From the NCBI GenBank assembly GCA_900548455.1, contig URKQ01000004.1:1-64000 (forward strand): 64,000 bases of DNA, in the 5' to 3' direction. Below the pieces are notes generated by a model, which was not told the DNA's origin, ran no database searches, and saw only the letters and a list, made by a program, of their open reading frames with translations. Positions 33,671-42,431 of the stretch are shown here, piece after piece. Source of the DNA: an uncultured Clostridium sp. Lineage in GTDB: Bacteria > Bacillota > Clostridia > Clostridiales > Clostridiaceae. The position numbers were made by a program, and so were the translations under genes. The stretch's first letter is position 1. Each line of letters starts with the position of its first letter.

Positions 33671-34871
33671 AAGCTATGAAATTAATAAAAATAGTAATTA
33701 TAGCTGAGTTTACAAAATCAATAAATAAGCAACCTACAATTGGAACTACAAAGTAAGGTGTTGGAACAAAACCATATCGGTTTGTTAGTTCATCCATATT
33801 AGCTATGGCATTTGGTGTGGCACCCATACCAAAGCCGCAGGTAGCAGAAGCAAATACAGCTGCTTCATAATTTTTACCCATTACTCTAAAGGTTATAATG
33901 TATGCAAATAAGCCAACTAGAAGAACTTGAGCAAATAGCATTACCATAAGAGGAAGAGCTAAATCAAATAGTTGCCAAAGTTTTAATCCCATTAAAGCCA
34001 TTGTCAAGAAAAAGGATAAACTAAGACCACCTAAAGTTTCAATTTCTTTTTCTACAATTGGTTCACCTTTAAAATCATATATATTTCGCATTATGGCAGC
34101 AACTAACATTGCACCTATATATGAAGGGAACGTTAAACCAGATTTTTGTATTAGTTCTGATACTATGGATCCAAGTCCCATGGCTATAAATAAAAAGCAT
34201 GCTCCTCTCATAAGTTTTTTAAAGCATAGAAGATTATGATTTTCTTCGTTATAATCGCCAACTTCCATAGGAGGTTTCTCAGAATTTTCATCACGAACAG
34301 TTTTTAATTTGTAATTTTGTATTAGATTACGTGCAACAAGTCCTCCGATGATACTTCCCATAATTAGACCAAAGGTTGCAGAGGCAACGGAAACGGTGGT
34401 TGCACCTGCAATACCCATTTCTTCAAGGATTGGTCCAAAGGAACCTGCCGTTCCATGACCACCCACCATTGGGATTGATGCAGTACAAAGTCCAAGTAAA
34501 ATGTCTAAGTTAAATGCAGCTGCAAGACTTACACCAACAATGTTTTGAAGTACAACAAGAAGTACTGCAAGGCCAAGAAATACCAGTACCTTTATTCCTC
34601 CTTGTTTAAGAACTTTTATGCTGGCAGTAAATCCGATGCTAGTAAAGAATGCTGTCATAAATATGTTTTGGAGAGTTGTATCTAAATTAATTGTAGCTAT
34701 ATCGGTAACTTTTAATAATAATACTAATAGAGCAAATATAAATCCACCTACCACTGAAGGTGGTATACAATATTTAGAAAGTGTAGAAAATTTATTTCGC
34801 ATGTATTTACCAATATAAAATACAATGGAAACAAGAGCCATTGTTTCATATAAGTTTAAATTTAATTCCAT
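33669..34871 (-). CDS. gltS: Sodium/glutamate symporter
   Basis: 400 aa, the normal length of GltS. About ten hydrophobic segments are present. Family motifs include the N-terminal LNLYETMALVSIVFYIGKYM, CIPPSVVGGFIFALL near 34-48, ASIPMVGGHGTAGSFGPILE near 130-149 and the repeat-related SATCGFGMGATPNAIANM near 342-359. The two GG(H/F)G-type hairpin loops are the substrate and sodium sites. It imports glutamate with Na+ at the cytoplasmic membrane. The RBS is AAAGGAG. It is monocistronic, with no adjacent glutamate-metabolism gene. Confidence 0.93.
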   Translation of the reverse strand: MELNLNLYETMALVSIVFYIGKYMRNKFSTLSKYCIPPSVVGGFIFALLVLLLKVTDIATINLDTTLQNIFMTAFFTSIGFTASIKVLKQGGIKVLVFLGLAVLLVVLQNIVGVSLAAAFNLDILLGLCTASIPMVGGHGTAGSFGPILEEMGIAGATTVSVASATFGLIMGSIIGGLVARNLIQNYKLKTVRDENSEKPPMEVGDYNEENHNLLCFKKLMRGACFLFIAMGLGSIVSELIQKSGLTFPSYIGAMLVAAIMRNIYDFKGEPIVEKEIETLGGLSLSFFLTMALMGLKLWQLFDLALPLMVMLFAQVLLVGLFAYIITFRVMGKNYEAAVFASATCGFGMGATPNAIANMDELTNRYGFVPTPYFVVPIVGCLFIDFVNSAIITIFINFIA

Positions 34872-35057
34872 ATTTTAATTTCTCCTTTCTTTAGTTTTTA
34901 CGTTTTTCCTTATGCAGATAGTATATATCATATAATATAAAAAAATTTAAGGGAAGTTAATATTTTCTAACAAGTTATGAAAAATGACTTTATAATCCAA
35001 ATAAGGTATAATTTTATTATGTTGAAATATATAATAGCATGATACAGGGGGAAGAAT

Positions 35058-35831
35058 ATGGGAGAAATAGTTTTAGAATTAAAAGATCTAAAAAAGAATT
35101 TTGGGGGGAAACAAGTATTAGAAGGTGTGAATTTACAAGTTAGAAAAGGAGAAATTATTGGTTATATTGGGGCAAATGGTGCAGGTAAAAGTACAACTGT
35201 AAAGATTATGTTAGGTATAATTGATGAATATGAGGGGGATGTAATAATATTTGATAAAAATATAAAGAACACAAAAGGTGAGTACAAAAGAAGGATAGGA
35301 TATGTACCGGAAACCTCAGAAGTATATGAAAGTTTAACTGCAAAAGAATATCTAAATTTTATAGGTCAATTATATGATTTAGATTTAGAAGCATCAACAA
35401 AAAAAGCTATAGAGCTTATGAGATTATTTGGGATAGAAAATTATATTAATACAAGAATATCTTCATTTTCAAAGGGAATGAGACAAAAGCTTATTCTTAT
35501 TTCTAGTATTATTCATAATCCTGATATTTTATTTTTAGATGAACCTTTAAGTGGGTTAGATGCTAATTCAGTAATGGTTGTTAAAGAACTTCTTGAAATA
35601 TTATCCAAAGAAGGGAAGACAATTTTTTATTCATCTCACATAATGGATGTAGTTGAAAAAATAAGTCATAGAATTGTTCTTCTTAATAAAGGGAAAATAG
35701 TAGCCGATGGAAGTTTTGAAGAGTTAAAAAAGAATCGTAAAGAAGGATCTTTAGAGGGAATATTCAATGATATAACTGGATTTAATAACCATAAAGAAAT
35801 AGCGTGCAATATTGCAAATGTAATAAAGTAG
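35058..35831 (+). CDS. ABC transporter ATP-binding protein
   Basis: 257 aa. Walker A GANGAGKST near 38-46, signature FSKGMRQK near 137-144, Walker B ILFLDEPLSGLDA near 157-169, and the H-loop YSSHI near 195. After the ATPase a ~35-residue tail rich in Asn and Ile follows. It is the CcmA/EcsA type used by ABC-2 exporters. The next gene overlaps it and encodes the membrane partner. The substrate is unknown. A G-rich RBS (AGGGGGAAG) precedes the ATG. Confidence 0.9.
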   Translation: MGEIVLELKDLKKNFGGKQVLEGVNLQVRKGEIIGYIGANGAGKSTTVKIMLGIIDEYEGDVIIFDKNIKNTKGEYKRRIGYVPETSEVYESLTAKEYLNFIGQLYDLDLEASTKKAIELMRLFGIENYINTRISSFSKGMRQKLILISSIIHNPDILFLDEPLSGLDANSVMVVKELLEILSKEGKTIFYSSHIMDVVEKISHRIVLLNKGKIVADGSFEELKKNRKEGSLEGIFNDITGFNNHKEIACNIANVIK

Positions 35832-35839
35832 GTGTGAAT

Positions 35840-37456
35840 ATGGAAGAGTATAAGATTTTAAAGATTTTAGATAGATTCAAAGGAATATATTTAAAACTTG
35901 GTGTGGATTATGAAAAAATGAGATTAATAATTAAACTTAAGCTTAACCTTGATCGAAGGAAAACCTCAACTATTATGAGAAATTCTAAGGATCAAAAGGA
36001 CTCTGGTTTTACTTATACATTATTTTTATATGGATTGATGGGGTTATTTATAGGATTAACCACATTTGGTACATCTAATAAGATGCTTTTATTTTCAATG
36101 ATATTTGGAATGTTTATGTTTTTCATTTTAACAATCTTTATATCAGATTTTTCTAATGTTCTTTTAGATGTAAGGGATAAAAATGTAATTGGCACAAAAG
36201 GTATTGATAATAGAACTATAAATGCAGCAAAGGTAACACATATATGTTATTATATTTTTCTTATTACTTTATCCCTGGCATGGCTTTCCATAATAGGAAT
36301 GTTTAGATTTGGGATTTTAACAGGGATTCTTTTTATCATTGAATTAATTGTTACAGATATATTTATGATTGTAATAACTGCCCTTATATATCTTCTTATT
36401 TTAAGATTTTTTGATGGTGAAAAGGTTAAAGATATTATTAATTATGTTCAAATAGTACTTACGATAGTAATGACATTAGGATATCAAGTTATAGGTAGGA
36501 TGTTTGATTTTACAGATGTTCAAGTTATATATGAAAGTAGCATTTGGAATTTGCTACTTCCTCCCATGTGGTTTGCATCTCCTTTATATGCAATTAATGG
36601 TGGAGAGATTAATAATATAGTGATAATTCTTATTTTACTAGCAGTAATTATACCAATTTTAGCTATTGCTATATATATAAAAAATACTTCTAAATTTGAA
36701 AATTTGCTTTCAAAATTGAACATTGCAAAAAGTGTAGAGAGAGAAAAAAACAAGGGCATATTTTATAAATTTGGAAGACTAATATGTAACAATAATGAAG
36801 AAAGAGCAGCATATGATTTATCAGTTTGCACAATTAGAAGAGAAAGAGAATTTAAATCAACGATATATCCAAGCTTAGCCATTACAATGGTATTTCCTAT
36901 ATTGTTTCCTTTTATGTATTCAAGAGTTGGAATTGGTTCCATGAGAGATAATTTAAGTTTAGCATTAAATATATATTGGTTTGTTTTAAACATTCCTAAT
37001 CTTTTAATATGTCTGCAGCATTCAAGTAGTTATAAAGGATCATGGATATATAAAGCTGCATTTATAGATAACCAATCAAATATATACAAAGGTGCGTATA
37101 AGGGATTAATAGTTAATATGTTGTTACCATTATATCTAATAGAAAGTGTTGTATTTATAGGAATATATGGTTTACAAGTGGTACAAGTTTTAATAACCAC
37201 CTTTGTATTTATGCTAAATTATGTAGTTATAATTCATCTCCTTGAGAAAAACAAGTTACCTTTCTCTGTTAAAAGCAAAATTGGTGGTAATAATGAAGGT
37301 TTGGGTACAATGTTATTAGGAATTCTAATTATAATTATAGCAGCTGCTATTAACTTTGTTTTATTAAAACACAAATATTTATTAATAATATATGGATTAA
37401 TACTTTTAGCAACAGCATTGATTTTGTGGAAAAAAGGTATTAAGAGCTATAACTAA
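35840..37456 (+). CDS. Large ABC transporter permease, unrecognised subtype
   Basis: 538 aa from the ATG at 35840 behind GTAGGTG; a longer frame from 35804 overlaps the ATPase. About twelve hydrophobic segments come in two sets (roughly 60-260 and 330-535) around a charged middle (KSVEREKNKGIFYKFGRLIC). It has ABC-2 exporter character and no soluble domain. With the overlapping ATPase gene it forms a two-gene exporter. I cannot assign a substrate. The N-terminal 40 residues are charged and cytoplasmic. Confidence 0.75.
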   Translation: MEEYKILKILDRFKGIYLKLGVDYEKMRLIIKLKLNLDRRKTSTIMRNSKDQKDSGFTYTLFLYGLMGLFIGLTTFGTSNKMLLFSMIFGMFMFFILTIFISDFSNVLLDVRDKNVIGTKGIDNRTINAAKVTHICYYIFLITLSLAWLSIIGMFRFGILTGILFIIELIVTDIFMIVITALIYLLILRFFDGEKVKDIINYVQIVLTIVMTLGYQVIGRMFDFTDVQVIYESSIWNLLLPPMWFASPLYAINGGEINNIVIILILLAVIIPILAIAIYIKNTSKFENLLSKLNIAKSVEREKNKGIFYKFGRLICNNNEERAAYDLSVCTIRREREFKSTIYPSLAITMVFPILFPFMYSRVGIGSMRDNLSLALNIYWFVLNIPNLLICLQHSSSYKGSWIYKAAFIDNQSNIYKGAYKGLIVNMLLPLYLIESVVFIGIYGLQVVQVLITTFVFMLNYVVIIHLLEKNKLPFSVKSKIGGNNEGLGTMLLGILIIIIAAAINFVLLKHKYLLIIYGLILLATALILWKKGIKSYN

Positions 37457-37536
37457 TCTGTGTATAAGATTTATTGGAGGAATAATTGTACTTTATAAGA
37501 ACAAACTAGATTTGAATATTTATAAAGGAGAAGACA

Positions 37537-39003
37537 ATGGATAAAGATAAAATATATTTAAATTTAGAAGATTCTTATTTAAAACTTCCATCAAGCTTTT
37601 ACTCAAAACAAGATCCAGAGAATGTGCCTAACCCTAGATTAAAGTTATTTAATAAATCTTTAGCAGAAAATTTAGGATTAGATATTAATTTTTTAAATAG
37701 CAATGCAGGGGTAGAAGTTCTTGCAGGAAATAAGATTTTGGAAGGTACAACACCTATTTCTCAGGCTTATGCAGGACATCAATTTGGACATTTTACTATG
37801 CTTGGAGATGGGAGAGCTATTTTACTTGGTGAATATGTAACTAAAGATAAAGAAAGATATGATATTCAGCTTAAAGGGGCAGGGAGAACACCTTATTCAA
37901 GAGGTGGAGATGGGAAGGCTGTTTTGGGCCCAATGATTAGAGAATATATTGTAAGTGAAGCTATGAACGGACTTGGGATACCTTCAACTAGGAGTTTAGC
38001 TGTTACTGCAACAGGAGAAGCTATTGAAAGACAAAATGGTATAGAGCCAGGAGCAATTCTTACCCGTATTGCTAAAAGTCATATTCGGGTTGGAACTTTT
38101 GAATATGCATATCATTGGTGCACAAAAGAGGAACTTAAGGAATTGGCAGATTATACTTTATGGCGACACTTTAGAAATGAAAATTATGAAGATAATCCTT
38201 ATTTATACTTGTTAAAGAAAGTCATAGAAAATCAAGCTAATTTGATTGCGAAGTGGCAATTAGTGGGATTTATTCATGGAGTTATGAATACGGACAATAT
38301 AACAATTAGTGGAGAAACTATAGACTATGGACCTTGTGCTTTTATGAATAATTATGATAGAAGTACAGTATTTAGTTCAATCGATACCTATGGTAGATAT
38401 GCATATGGGAATCAACCTAAAATTGGTGGGTGGAATTTAGCAAGGTTTGCTGAAGCTTTATTACCAATAATTGATGATAATAGTGATAGAGCTATAAAAT
38501 TAGCTCAAGACGCTGTATCAAGTTATGGGAAGTTATTTGATGAAAATTGGTATGCTGGTATGGGGAGAAAGATAGGAATGTCCAATATTAATCAAGAAGA
38601 TAGGGTTTTAATAGATGAATTATTAACTATAATGGAAAAATATAAGGTGGATTATACAAATTTCTTTTTAAAATTGACATTAAATGATTTTAATGAAATG
38701 AATATATTTCTTACTGATGAATTTAAAAATTGGAATAAAGTATGGAAAGAAAGATTAAAATGTGAAAATGAATCAGAAGCAGATATAAGAAAACTAATGG
38801 AAAATAATAATCCTACCATTATACCTCGTAATCATATAGTTGAAGAAGCTATATATGAGGCAGTTAAAAATGATAGTTATGAAAAAACAAATTCGCTTTT
38901 AGAAGTTCTTACAAATCCATATAATTATTCATCTATTAATGAATATTATACAGCTGTACCTAAAAATGAAGAAAACACATATAAAACTTATTGTGGAACT
39001 TAA
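37537..39003 (+). CDS. selO: Protein adenylyltransferase SelO (YdiU/UPF0061 family)
   Basis: 488 aa, full length. Characteristic blocks are ISQAYAGHQFGHFTMLGDGR near 78-97, QLKGAGRTPYSRGGDGKAVL near 111-130, REYIVSEAMNGLGIPSTRSL near 135-154, and the metal/ATP site GVMNTDNITISGETIDYGPC near 249-268. SelO is a pseudokinase that transfers AMP instead of phosphate to Ser/Thr/Tyr of redox proteins. The C-terminus here is YCGT, keeping the conserved Cys in place of the selenocysteine of animal forms. AAAGGAG lies 6 nt before the ATG. It is a single gene, with a new promoter just downstream. Confidence 0.93.
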   Translation: MDKDKIYLNLEDSYLKLPSSFYSKQDPENVPNPRLKLFNKSLAENLGLDINFLNSNAGVEVLAGNKILEGTTPISQAYAGHQFGHFTMLGDGRAILLGEYVTKDKERYDIQLKGAGRTPYSRGGDGKAVLGPMIREYIVSEAMNGLGIPSTRSLAVTATGEAIERQNGIEPGAILTRIAKSHIRVGTFEYAYHWCTKEELKELADYTLWRHFRNENYEDNPYLYLLKKVIENQANLIAKWQLVGFIHGVMNTDNITISGETIDYGPCAFMNNYDRSTVFSSIDTYGRYAYGNQPKIGGWNLARFAEALLPIIDDNSDRAIKLAQDAVSSYGKLFDENWYAGMGRKIGMSNINQEDRVLIDELLTIMEKYKVDYTNFFLKLTLNDFNEMNIFLTDEFKNWNKVWKERLKCENESEADIRKLMENNNPTIIPRNHIVEEAIYEAVKNDSYEKTNSLLEVLTNPYNYSSINEYYTAVPKNEENTYKTYCGT

Positions 39004-39021
39004 TGTATTATATATATTATT

Positions 39022-39050
39022 TTGACAAATGTTATTTGAAATCATACAAT
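39022..39050 (+). promoter_or_regulatory. Near-consensus promoter for the structured leader and GNAT gene
   Basis: TTGACA (39022-39027), a 17-bp spacer and TACAAT (39045-39050). Transcription would begin near 39057, leaving a leader of about 170 nt before the acetyltransferase. Confidence 0.7.
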
Positions 39051-39078
39051 TGTAGTATAGAGATTGGTGGTGTCAAAA

Positions 39079-39200
39079 TGGGATTCAAAAAGATGAACAT
39101 GAATTATAAAATTTGCTCCTGCAAAGACTACAGAGGGAATAGCAATACTTTGTTAGGAGCCTAATTTTAAGAATTGCTACAAGTTAGTCTTTGCGTCTAT
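39079..39200 (+). ncRNA. Structured 5' leader with alternative hairpins and a 28-codon ORF
   Basis: GCAAAGACTA (39121-39130) pairs perfectly with TAGTCTTTGC (39185-39194). GCTCCTGCAAAG (39115-39126) can instead pair with CTTTGTTAGGAGC (39148-39160), so the two structures exclude each other. Inside, TAGCAAT (39140-39146) pairs with ATTGCTA near 39173-39179. An ORF at 39079-39165 (MGFKKMNMNYKICSCKDYRG, then NSNTLLGA) has a GGTGGTG RBS and could be a leader peptide whose translation chooses the fold. It matches no riboswitch I can name. Confidence 0.45.
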
Positions 39201-39226
39201 TCTATAAAAATAGAGGAGGCAAAGAA

Positions 39227-39775
39227 ATGGAATTTGTTAATGAAAGTGATGTTGAAATAACTTTAGCAACTGAGGAAAATGCAAATATTATTAAAAATAT
39301 ATATCCTTTATATTTGTATGATTTATCAGAGGTATATGGGTATCTCCCAAATGAATATGGAATATTTGAGGAAGAACCTATAAAAACATTAGAAGAGCAG
39401 TATCATGTTCAAAATATTTGGTTTGAGAAAAAGGATATTCTATTTCCATATATGATAATGTTTGGTGATAGACCGGCAGGATTTGCTTTAGTTTCAACTG
39501 ATAAATATGCACCTAAATATATGGATTACTATGTTTGTGAGTTTTTTTTACTAAGGTGTTATAGAGGAAGAAATATTGCTACAATAGCTGCTAAGCAGGT
39601 ATTTGATAAATTTCATGGCAAATGGGGATTGTATGTTGCACCACATGGTAAAAACCCAAGAGGAGAGAGTTTCTGGAGAAAGACTATTAAGAATTATACT
39701 GATGGAATTTATGAAGAGAAAAATGATATAACATTTGATGGGGAGAAGCTAATTTTTACATTTTGTAATAAGTGA
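39227..39775 (+). CDS. GNAT family N-acetyltransferase
   Basis: 182 aa from the ATG at 39227 behind GAGGAGG; the frame extends 12 codons upstream into the leader. It opens EITLATEENANIIKNIYPLYLYDLSEVYGY. The middle has MIMFGDRPAGFALVST. The acetyl-CoA motif is FFLLRCYRGRNIATIAAKQV near 117-136, with R-G-R-N-I-A in place of Q/R-G-x-G-x-G/A. Members of this group resemble predicted acetyltransferases near streptothricin and aminoglycoside enzymes, but the substrate is unknown. Possible control by the structured leader makes it unusual among GNAT genes. Confidence 0.75.
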   Translation: MEFVNESDVEITLATEENANIIKNIYPLYLYDLSEVYGYLPNEYGIFEEEPIKTLEEQYHVQNIWFEKKDILFPYMIMFGDRPAGFALVSTDKYAPKYMDYYVCEFFLLRCYRGRNIATIAAKQVFDKFHGKWGLYVAPHGKNPRGESFWRKTIKNYTDGIYEEKNDITFDGEKLIFTFCNK

Positions 39776-39824
39776 TTTAATTTCATATAATATCAAAAAT
39801 TTAAATAGTAAATTATAAAAAAGT

Positions 39825-39862
39825 AATCCTAGGACATAAAATATATGTTCTAGGATTTTTTA
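39825..39862 (+). terminator. Terminator after the GNAT gene
   Basis: AATCCTAGGACATA and TATGTTCTAGGATT pair over 14 bp (one G-U), then six T residues. Confidence 0.85.
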
Positions 39863-39890
39863 TTAAATAATAAGAGTAAGGAGAAATAAT

Positions 39891-40361
39891 ATGAATACAT
39901 TTGAAAAAGGTTTAATCGTATTGGAGGAGCTATTTTCTAGAGACTATCAATTTGCATTAGCAACAACAAGTAAAGGTATACCATCTGTTAGATTTATTGA
40001 TACATTTTATGATAATGGTGCGTTTTATATTGTAACTTATGCTAAATCACAAAAGGTATTAGAAATTGAAGAGAATCCAAGGGTAGCTCTTTGTAACAAA
40101 CTTTATAGTTTTAATGGAATTGCAAAAAATATTGGACATCCTTTGAAGGAAGAAAATAAAGAAATTAGAAATAAACTTATAGAAGCTTTTGAACCATGGT
40201 ATTTTAAACATAATAATGAAGATGATGAAAATATGTGTTACTTAAAAGTAGAAATAATTGATGGATTTTTTTATAAAGATAGTATAGGATATAGTATGAA
40301 TTTTAAAGATAGAACAGCTAAAGAATTTCCATTTATATTTGATATAGTATTAGTTGATTAA
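39891..40361 (+). CDS. Pyridoxamine 5'-phosphate oxidase-like flavin protein
   Basis: 156 aa with a split-barrel FMN-binding pattern: FALATTSKGIPSVRFIDTFY near 22-41, GAFYIVTYAKSQKVLEIEEN near 44-63, and RVALCNKLYSFNGIAKNIG near 65-83. The C-terminus YKDSIGYSMNFKDRTAKEFP is also seen in PNPOx-like clostridial proteins. These small proteins bind FMN or F420-type cofactors and are probably reductases. The substrate is not known. AAGGAG lies 7 nt before the ATG. The EFR1 ferredoxin gene follows after 45 bp, possibly in the same redox unit. Confidence 0.78.
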   Translation: MNTFEKGLIVLEELFSRDYQFALATTSKGIPSVRFIDTFYDNGAFYIVTYAKSQKVLEIEENPRVALCNKLYSFNGIAKNIGHPLKEENKEIRNKLIEAFEPWYFKHNNEDDENMCYLKVEIIDGFFYKDSIGYSMNFKDRTAKEFPFIFDIVLVD

Positions 40362-40406
40362 TTGTAGCATATATATTATAAGTTTTATTAAGGAGGATGA
40401 TAACTG

Positions 40407-41153
40407 ATGATATTATATTTTACAGGTACAGGTAATAGTAGATATGTAGCGGAAATAATTAAGGATGTTACTAATGATGATATAATTTCAATTAATGATA
40501 TTTTAAAAAATCATATTAATAAGGAAATAAGTTCTGAACGACCTTTTGTTTTCGTATGTCCAACATATGCTTGGAGGATTCCTAGGGTAGTAGAAGGGTT
40601 TATAAAAGAAACTCAGTTTATAGGCAATAAAGATGTTTATTTTATTATGACATGTGGATCAGATACAGGAAATTCATTAAGATTTATAAATAGACTTTGT
40701 GAGGAAAAAGCATTTAATCTAAAAGGGCTTTCTTCTATAGTAATGCCAGAAAATTATATTGCTATGTTTAAAGTGCCAACAAAGGAAGAAGCTGAAATAC
40801 AAATTAAAGAAGTAACACCTCATGTATTGAAAATTGGAGAAGCTATTAAAGGTGAAAAAACATTGGCTAAGGAGAAAATAAAAATTGGTGGTAGAGCTAT
40901 GTCAGCTTTAGTTAACCCTTTGTTTTATCCTCTATTTGTAAAAGCAAAAGGTTTTTATGCTACAACTTCTTGTGTTGGATGTGGAAAGTGCTTAAAATTA
41001 TGTCCACTTAACAATATAACTATGAAGGATAAAAAGCCGGTATGGGCTAATAATTGTACCCATTGCATGGCATGTATTTGTGGATGTCCTTTTAGTGCTA
41101 TAGAATATAAAAATAAAACTCAGAAAAAACAGCGATACTATATTGAAAAGTAG
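40407..41153 (+). CDS. EFR1-family ferredoxin (flavodoxin domain plus two 4Fe-4S clusters)
   Basis: 248 aa. The N-terminal flavodoxin-like part starts MILYFTGTGNSRYVAEII with the FMN phosphate loop TGTGNS (6-11). The ferredoxin part at the C-terminus carries CVGCGKCLKLCP near 191-202 and CTHCMACICGCP near 217-228, two CxxCxxCxxxCP clusters. It is an electron carrier joining FMN and iron-sulfur centres in the cytoplasm, common in clostridia. Partners are unknown. A strong AAGGAGG RBS lies 10 nt before the ATG. The closeness to the PNPOx-like gene suggests a shared redox function. Confidence 0.88.
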   Translation: MILYFTGTGNSRYVAEIIKDVTNDDIISINDILKNHINKEISSERPFVFVCPTYAWRIPRVVEGFIKETQFIGNKDVYFIMTCGSDTGNSLRFINRLCEEKAFNLKGLSSIVMPENYIAMFKVPTKEEAEIQIKEVTPHVLKIGEAIKGEKTLAKEKIKIGGRAMSALVNPLFYPLFVKAKGFYATTSCVGCGKCLKLCPLNNITMKDKKPVWANNCTHCMACICGCPFSAIEYKNKTQKKQRYYIEK

Positions 41154-41293
41154 TTTTAAAGCAAGATATAAAATATAATTATACAATGTAGAAAACAAAT
41201 GTGAAAATTTAAGTATAATTTGACAAAAATAATATAAAAAACATATAATTACTATATTATTTTAGAAAAGTATGCTTTTGAGAGGAAGATATA

Positions 41294-42427
41294 ATGATAT
41301 TTCTTGATAAATTTAATAAATGGAGATACCTAGGATATAGCAAAGAAATTTTAAAAAAATGTGAAAATGCTATTGATAAAAACAATATGAAGGTCTTAAA
41401 GAGTGCAAGTATTTTAGGAGTTATTATTTGGACAATTACAGCTATATTTTATTCAATGATACAAAAATATATGTACTCTATTATAAGTTTATTTTATGGG
41501 TTATTATCTCTAATAGTATTTTTAATTAGTAGTAAATTATATAAGTGTAGCAAAATATACTCCTCTAATGTTAAAAATGGTTTAATTATGTTTTGTGCAA
41601 TTATTACCTACTCTTTTGGTATATTTATTGGAACCTTTGGAGCTGGAAATGATTTAGCAGTTACAGTGGTATGGCAGTTTATATTTATTAGTATAATATT
41701 TGACATGACTCCAATGAAAAATTTAATTATGATTCCAACAGCTATTATTTTTATTTTTTGTAGCTATATTACAAAGGACAATATAAAGGCATCGTATGAT
41801 TTAATCAATGCTACTACAGCTATAATAATAGGATTATATATGTCTTGGTATAAAACTAGACTCAGAGTTGAAATCATTATAAATAAGTTTAAACTAAAGG
41901 AGAAAAATAATAAATTATATTACTTAAATACTATTGATTCTTTAACAGGACTACTAAATAGAAAAGAAATTTTTAAAATTTTGTGTAGTCTTCATGAAGA
42001 GTGTATAAAAGATGGTAAAAAATTAGTTTGCTTGATGATGGATGTAGACAACTTTAAAGCTTATAACGATTATTATGGTCATCCTTCTGGAGATAAGTTA
42101 TTGCATCAATTAGGAAAGGTTTTTAACGATTTGTGTGAAACCAATGAAATATACATAGGAAGAATTGGTGGTGAAGAGTTTTTAGCTTGTTGGAAACTAA
42201 AGGAAAATGAAGACCCACAAAATATGGCTAATAAAATACGAAAATCAGTAATAGCTCTAAATATTCCTCATGTAAAATCAGATGCATCAAAAGTTGTAAC
42301 AATAAGTCAGGGATTATTTGTAGATATAGGAAATAAAATTGAAGAATATCAAACTGCATATATACTTGCTGATGAAGCATTATATCAAGCTAAAAATAGA
42401 GGTAAAAATTGTTGCTATAGGAGATGA
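41294..42427 (+). CDS. Membrane-bound diguanylate cyclase (GGDEF domain)
   Basis: 377 aa. Five or six hydrophobic segments occupy about 35-190 and probably form a sensing unit. A GGDEF domain follows from about 215. It begins TIDSLTGLLNRKEIFKIL, carries the metal/substrate residues MMDVDNFKAYNDYYGHPSGD near 252-271, and has the signature RIGGEEFLACW near 292-302 (GGEEF, an active form). It makes cyclic di-GMP from two GTP. No RxxD inhibitory site is evident just before GGEEF. The stop is 4 nt before the next gene's GTG, so the two are coupled. Confidence 0.9.
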   Translation: MIFLDKFNKWRYLGYSKEILKKCENAIDKNNMKVLKSASILGVIIWTITAIFYSMIQKYMYSIISLFYGLLSLIVFLISSKLYKCSKIYSSNVKNGLIMFCAIITYSFGIFIGTFGAGNDLAVTVVWQFIFISIIFDMTPMKNLIMIPTAIIFIFCSYITKDNIKASYDLINATTAIIIGLYMSWYKTRLRVEIIINKFKLKEKNNKLYYLNTIDSLTGLLNRKEIFKILCSLHEECIKDGKKLVCLMMDVDNFKAYNDYYGHPSGDKLLHQLGKVFNDLCETNEIYIGRIGGEEFLACWKLKENEDPQNMANKIRKSVIALNIPHVKSDASKVVTISQGLFVDIGNKIEEYQTAYILADEALYQAKNRGKNCCYRR

Positions 42428-42431
42428 TTGT

